From: Occultella gossypii
GTDB lineage: Bacteria > Actinomycetota > Actinomycetes > Actinomycetales > Beutenbergiaceae
Direction: 5' to 3'
DNA length: 64,000 nt
Assembly (NCBI RefSeq): GCF_019947135.1
Contig: NZ_JAGSHT010000029.1
Coordinates: 1 to 64,000, forward strand
A program made the translations under genes and the position numbers. The notes below the pieces were generated by a model, which saw only the letters and a list, made by a program, of their open reading frames with translations, searched no databases and was not told the DNA's origin. Below are positions 60,577 to 64,000 of this stretch, one piece after another (the first letter of the stretch is position 1; every line of letters begins with the position of its first letter).

Positions 60577-61035
60577 GTGACCGACTCCGACTGGGCCGCC
60601 CGGCGCACCGAGGCCGCGCGCGAACACGAGCGCCGGCTGCGGGCGCGCAAGGCGGCCGAGAACGAGCGTGCGGGTGCGATGCTCCGCGAGTTCACGGCCG
60701 CGGCGACCGCAGCCGCTCTGCCGGTCGAGGACTTCGTGGTGCGCGGCTACGGCGGCCGGGGTTCCGCGCGGAGCACGGTCCGTGGCTGGTACCTGCGCCT
60801 GGACCGCACCGCAGGGGTGGGCACCGACGGCGCCTTCTACGTCCTCACCGCGCCACTGAGCGTGCTCGATCGGGTCCGCGGCGTGCGGCTGTCCCCATCC
60901 CCGGCCCCGCTCGTGCTCGGCGCGGGCGGGCGCGACGGCGACTCCATCGATCTGTCCGCGGCCCTGGACCGACTCCTGCCCGGCTGGTCGGAGTTGGGTT
61001 CGGGCGGCGCCGACGCAGGCGGCGACGCCGAATAG
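60577..61035 (+). CDS. Small conserved protein, unknown function
   Basis: 152 residues from GTG 60577. A basic, charged N-terminal helix (AARRTEAAREHERRLRARKA) precedes a compact alpha/beta domain (LPVEDFVVRGYGGRGSARST, GWYLRLDRTAGVGTDGAFYV). It lies 31 bases after the DivIVA-like gene and is probably co-transcribed, so a link to cell shape or division is conceivable. No family recognised. Confidence 0.65.
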   Translation: MTDSDWAARRTEAAREHERRLRARKAAENERAGAMLREFTAAATAAALPVEDFVVRGYGGRGSARSTVRGWYLRLDRTAGVGTDGAFYVLTAPLSVLDRVRGVRLSPSPAPLVLGAGGRDGDSIDLSAALDRLLPGWSELGSGGADAGGDAE

Positions 61036-61070
61036 GTCCGGCGTCCGCCGGGCCCGGGCGGACGTGCGCC

Positions 61071-61859
61071 TCAGCCGGTGACGGCGTGCCGTAGGTCGGC
61101 GAGCGCATGGGCCACCGGCTGCGGCGTCTCGACCGCGCTCAGGTGCCCCGACTCCGGGACCTGCACCACCTCGACACCCAGCGCCCGCGCCATCTGCTCG
61201 TGCTCGGCCGGCGACGCCATCGCATCTTCGACACCGCGCAGCACCAGCCCGGCGACGCCGCGCTCCCGCAGGTCCGCCAGCACGTGGTGCCGGTCCGGGC
61301 GCACCGCCATCGACTCCTGGGCCCAGGCGATGGCCGACGGCGGCGCCTGGGCCAGCCAACCCCGCACCTCCTCGACCACCTCGGGCCGCTGCGCGAGCGT
61401 CGTCTCGCCGAGGACGGTCGCCAGCATCGGCGCGACCGCGGCTGCGCCGTCCGCGCCGCGGGCAGCCCGCGCCACCCCGAGGCGCTTCGACCGCCCGGCC
61501 TCGTCATCCGCGCTTGCCTTGGTGTCCAGGAGCGCAAGGCCGGCCAACAGGTCCGGATGCCGCTCCGCGAGGGCCAGCGCCACATAGCCGCCCATGGACA
61601 GGCCGGCCACCACGGCGCGCGTCACGCCGACGTCGGCCAAGCCCGAGGCGACGGCGTCCGCGAAGGCCTCCAGGCCGCCGTCGGGCAGTGCCGGCGACGC
61701 CCCGAAACCCGGTGCATCCACCGCGACCACCGGAACCAGCGGCAGCGACGTGACCACGTAGGACCACATGCGCGAATCGAGCGGGAATCCGTGCAGCAGG
61801 ACCAAGGGGACGCCGGCGTCGGCGTCGGGGCCGTAACGGTGTAGGGCAAGTGCGGTCAT
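61071..61859 (-). CDS. Alpha/beta hydrolase
   Basis: 262 residues from ATG 61859. Oxyanion segment LVLLHGFPLDSRMW near the N terminus, nucleophile elbow VAGLSMGGYVAL (Ser about 88), acid-strand region GLVLRGVEDAMASPAE and catalytic His in VPESGHLSAVE, the order of a classic hydrolase. Candidate roles are esterase, lactonase or thioesterase; the substrate is not evident. It is convergent with the small gene upstream and divergent from the GCS-like gene. Confidence 0.9.
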   Translation of the reverse strand: MTALALHRYGPDADAGVPLVLLHGFPLDSRMWSYVVTSLPLVPVVAVDAPGFGASPALPDGGLEAFADAVASGLADVGVTRAVVAGLSMGGYVALALAERHPDLLAGLALLDTKASADDEAGRSKRLGVARAARGADGAAAVAPMLATVLGETTLAQRPEVVEEVRGWLAQAPPSAIAWAQESMAVRPDRHHVLADLRERGVAGLVLRGVEDAMASPAEHEQMARALGVEVVQVPESGHLSAVETPQPVAHALADLRHAVTG

Positions 61860-61987
61860 GGTTGTCCTCCCGGACCCGACCCTACCCACCGACCTGTGGC
61901 GGTGCCGGGCGGATGCTGGTTTGCTTCAGGCACGCGAGCGCTTCGGTGCCGCGGCAGCGATGCACGGGGCGGGCAGAGGAGGCAGCA

Positions 61988-63463
61988 GTGGGCGACGAGA
62001 TCTCCTCCCCCACGTTCACCCGCGAGCAGCGTCAGCGCTACCGGGAGAAGGTCCGCCGCTGCCTGGACGTGTTCGAGCGGATGCTCGCGACCGAGATGTT
62101 CGACGAGGACCGGCCCCTGACCGGTCTGGAGATCGAGCTCAATCTCGTCGATGCCGACCGGCGCCCTGCGATGGCGAACGCGCAGGTCCTCGCCGCGATC
62201 GCGGACCCGGCCTTCCAGACGGAACTGGCGCGCTACAACATCGAGCTGAACGTCCCGCCGCAGCCGCTGCCCGGTGACGCGGTGCTGGACCTGGAGACAC
62301 GGCTGCGGTCCTCACTCGATCACGCGGACGAACGGGCGGCCCGGTCCGGCTCGGCGATCGTGATGGTCGGGATCCTGCCCACCCTGACGCCCGAGCACCT
62401 GACCGGGGACTGGATGAGCGCGAACCCTCGCTACCAGGCCCTCGAGGAGGCGGTGTTCGCGGCCCGGCGGGAGGACATCGAGCTGGACATCGCCGGCGCC
62501 GAGCACCTGCGCATGCTGACCGCCACGATCGCCCCGGAGTCCGCCTGCACGTCCGTGCAACTGCACCTGCAGGTCAACCCCGGCGACTTCGCCGCGAACT
62601 GGAACGCGGCCCAGCTGCTGGCCGGGCCGCAGTTGGCGCTCGGCGCCAACTCCCCGTTCCTGTTCGGCAAGCAGCTGCAGGCCGAGACCCGGATCGAGCT
62701 GTTCCGGCAGGCCACGGACACCCGCTCCCCGGAACTCCGTAACCAGGGCGTGCGCGCGCCGGTGTTCTTCGGGGACCGCTGGATCACGTCCATCTTCGAC
62801 CTGTTCGAGGAGAACGTGCGGTTCTTCCCGGCGCTGCTGCCGGAGTCCACCGACGAGGATCCCGAGGCCGAGCTCGCGGCCGGGCGGGCACCGAGGCTGC
62901 AGGAGCTGCGCCTGCACAACGGCACGGTCTACCGGTGGAACCGCCCCGTCTACGACGTCGTCGACGGCGTCCCGCACCTGCGTGTGGAGAACCGGGTGCT
63001 GCCGGCCGGGCCGACCGTGGTGGACGTGCTCGCGAACGCCGCGTTCTACTACGGCGCGGTGCAGATGCTGGCCACCGAGGACCGCCCGGTCTGGACGAAG
63101 CTGTCCTTCGACGGCGCCCGGTCCAACTTCGAGACCGCCGCCCGGGACGGCGTCGACTCGGTGCTCTACTGGCCTGGCTACGGCGAGGTGCCCTGGGACG
63201 AGCTGGTGCTGCGGCACCTGCTCCCGCTGGCAGCCGAGGGCCTACGCCGGCGGCACGTGTCCACCTCCGTGATCGAGCGCTACCTGGGCATCGTCGAGGC
63301 CCGCGCGAAGCTCCGCCGCAACGGGGCCTGGTGGCAGGTCGAGGCCGTCGCCGCGCTCGAGCGCGCCGGCCTCGGCCGGGCCGAGGCGCTGTCCGAGATG
63401 CTCCGCCTGTACATGGACGGCATGCACGCCAACCAGCCGGTGCACACCTGGGAGCTCCCGTGA
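61988..63463 (+). CDS. Glutamate-cysteine ligase (GCS2)-like protein
   Basis: 491 residues from GTG 61988, with SD AGGAGG six bases before it. It carries the GCS2 fold features LTGLEIELNLVD (metal-binding Glu residues, about 39-50), YNIELNVPP, TSVQLHLQVNPGDF, GANSPFLFGKQL and LRVENRVLPAGPTVVD. It probably forms a gamma-glutamyl amide bond. Whether the acceptor is cysteine is uncertain, because actinobacteria usually make mycothiol rather than glutathione and carry several related ligases (EgtA, YbdK types). Stand-alone gene. Confidence 0.85.
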   Translation: MGDEISSPTFTREQRQRYREKVRRCLDVFERMLATEMFDEDRPLTGLEIELNLVDADRRPAMANAQVLAAIADPAFQTELARYNIELNVPPQPLPGDAVLDLETRLRSSLDHADERAARSGSAIVMVGILPTLTPEHLTGDWMSANPRYQALEEAVFAARREDIELDIAGAEHLRMLTATIAPESACTSVQLHLQVNPGDFAANWNAAQLLAGPQLALGANSPFLFGKQLQAETRIELFRQATDTRSPELRNQGVRAPVFFGDRWITSIFDLFEENVRFFPALLPESTDEDPEAELAAGRAPRLQELRLHNGTVYRWNRPVYDVVDGVPHLRVENRVLPAGPTVVDVLANAAFYYGAVQMLATEDRPVWTKLSFDGARSNFETAARDGVDSVLYWPGYGEVPWDELVLRHLLPLAAEGLRRRHVSTSVIERYLGIVEARAKLRRNGAWWQVEAVAALERAGLGRAEALSEMLRLYMDGMHANQPVHTWELP

Positions 63464-63600
63464 CGGCTCAGCCCGGTCTGCGGCGCGCGACCGGGGCACA
63501 CGAGTCGATGATCACCTCTCTGTGAAGCCACAGCAGGGCTGAGCGGGCCGAGCCGGTGTCGCCAGCCCGCGCGCCATGGTGAGCGGGTTACCGTGGCGCG

Positions 63601-64000
63601 ATGCCGACAGCGATGCTGCTCCACGCCCATCCCGACGATGAGGTGTTCGCGAACTTCGGTTGGGCGTATGACTTGGCTTCGCGAGGGTATGACGTCATCG
63701 GGGTGATAGCCACCGGAGGAGAGGCAAACGAACTGCACGCCACTGCTTCACTCCGCGAGGCTCGAACGCGGCGCATCGAAAAGTACGAACGGGCCCTCGA
63801 CATGCTCGGAGCCAGTGCTTGGACGTGGCTGGACGCATCCGCAGGATGGGTTGATGCTCCGTCTGGTCCTTCGCTCGCGGGTGCTGCTCCTGACCAACTG
63901 CGAGTGGGCGTCGAGCGGCTCCTCACGCAACATCGACCGGACATCGTTCTCACTGTGGGTTCGGACGGTCTGACCGGTCATCCCGATCACGTCGCGATCG
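63601..64000 (+). CDS. PIG-L/LmbE-family deacetylase, truncated by the window end
   Basis: The first 133 codons are present. The N terminus TAMLLHAHPDDEVFANFGWA contains the zinc motif HPDDE, followed by DVIGVIATGGEANE and GSDGLTGHPDHVAI with the third zinc ligand. This is the MshB/Mca/LmbE family, which deacetylates N-acetylglucosaminyl groups in mycothiol and related pathways. Base composition is visibly less GC-rich than in the rest of the window, so it may have been acquired. The 3' end is missing and the final specificity cannot be judged. Confidence 0.85.
   Translation, partial: MPTAMLLHAHPDDEVFANFGWAYDLASRGYDVIGVIATGGEANELHATASLREARTRRIEKYERALDMLGASAWTWLDASAGWVDAPSGPSLAGAAPDQLRVGVERLLTQHRPDIVLTVGSDGLTGHPDHVAI

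Overview
The window is a very GC-rich, densely packed actinobacterial chromosome segment with about 51 genes, many GTG starts and many four-base ATGA overlaps. No rRNA, tRNA, CRISPR array or recognisable transposase was found. The complete GlgE glucan pathway, the GlgP and ligase types, the DivIVA-like coiled-coil protein and several apparently leaderless promoters point to Actinomycetes, probably Micrococcales (Ruaniaceae or Beutenbergiaceae-like). That placement is an inference from gene content, and the genus cannot be fixed here.

Layout. 1-5 kb: a CUT2 (ribose-type) sugar ABC importer transcribed leftwards, with a divergent ROK regulator. 5-8 kb: a two-component pair, an unusual double-module sensor kinase and a NarL-type regulator. 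8-14 kb: rightward AbgT-family transporter, leucyl aminopeptidase, a DUF1269-like protein and an SLC13 transporter with RCK domains. A 33-bp palindrome and a short upstream ORF precede the AbgT gene. 14-28 kb: small envelope proteins, ligA, a cysteine desulfurase/mnmA pair for tRNA thiolation, two tandem membrane-anchored beta-propeller paralogues, and a flavin monooxygenase with an unrecognised partner. 28-36 kb: a frameshifted VWA-domain gene, a MarR-controlled EamA exporter/NmrA pair, an HxlR-controlled pair of imine reductases, an APH-family kinase and etfBA.

36-54 kb is the metabolic core. It holds glgX and, divergently, glgP versus a glgE-treS-mak/glgB operon. TreS makes maltose from trehalose, the maltokinase part makes maltose-1-phosphate, GlgE extends alpha-1,4-glucan and GlgB branches it. 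GlgP and GlgX degrade the polymer. Two TTGCAA-type operators lie between the divergent start sites. Maltokinase and GlgB are one continuous 1284-residue ORF that still carries an internal ribosome-binding site and ATGA, as if two coupled genes had fused. An FAD dehydrogenase and trpS lie between glgX and glgP.

54-64 kb: a thioredoxin-like/TPR protein, a lipoprotein and a membrane protein in one leftward set, a DivIVA/Scy-like coiled-coil protein, an alpha/beta hydrolase, a glutamate-cysteine-ligase-like protein and a truncated PIG-L deacetylase whose base composition is lower in GC than the rest.

The most unusual signal is two AbiEi-HTH/DUF559 endonuclease-like genes (41996-42973 and 53872-54836, the second frameshifted). 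Each is bracketed by its own family of strong intergenic palindromes. Other palindrome families occur alone (38.7 kb; 15.2 and 21.6 kb). This resembles a REP/RAYT-like relation between a nuclease family and cognate repeats, but the repeats could also simply be terminators.
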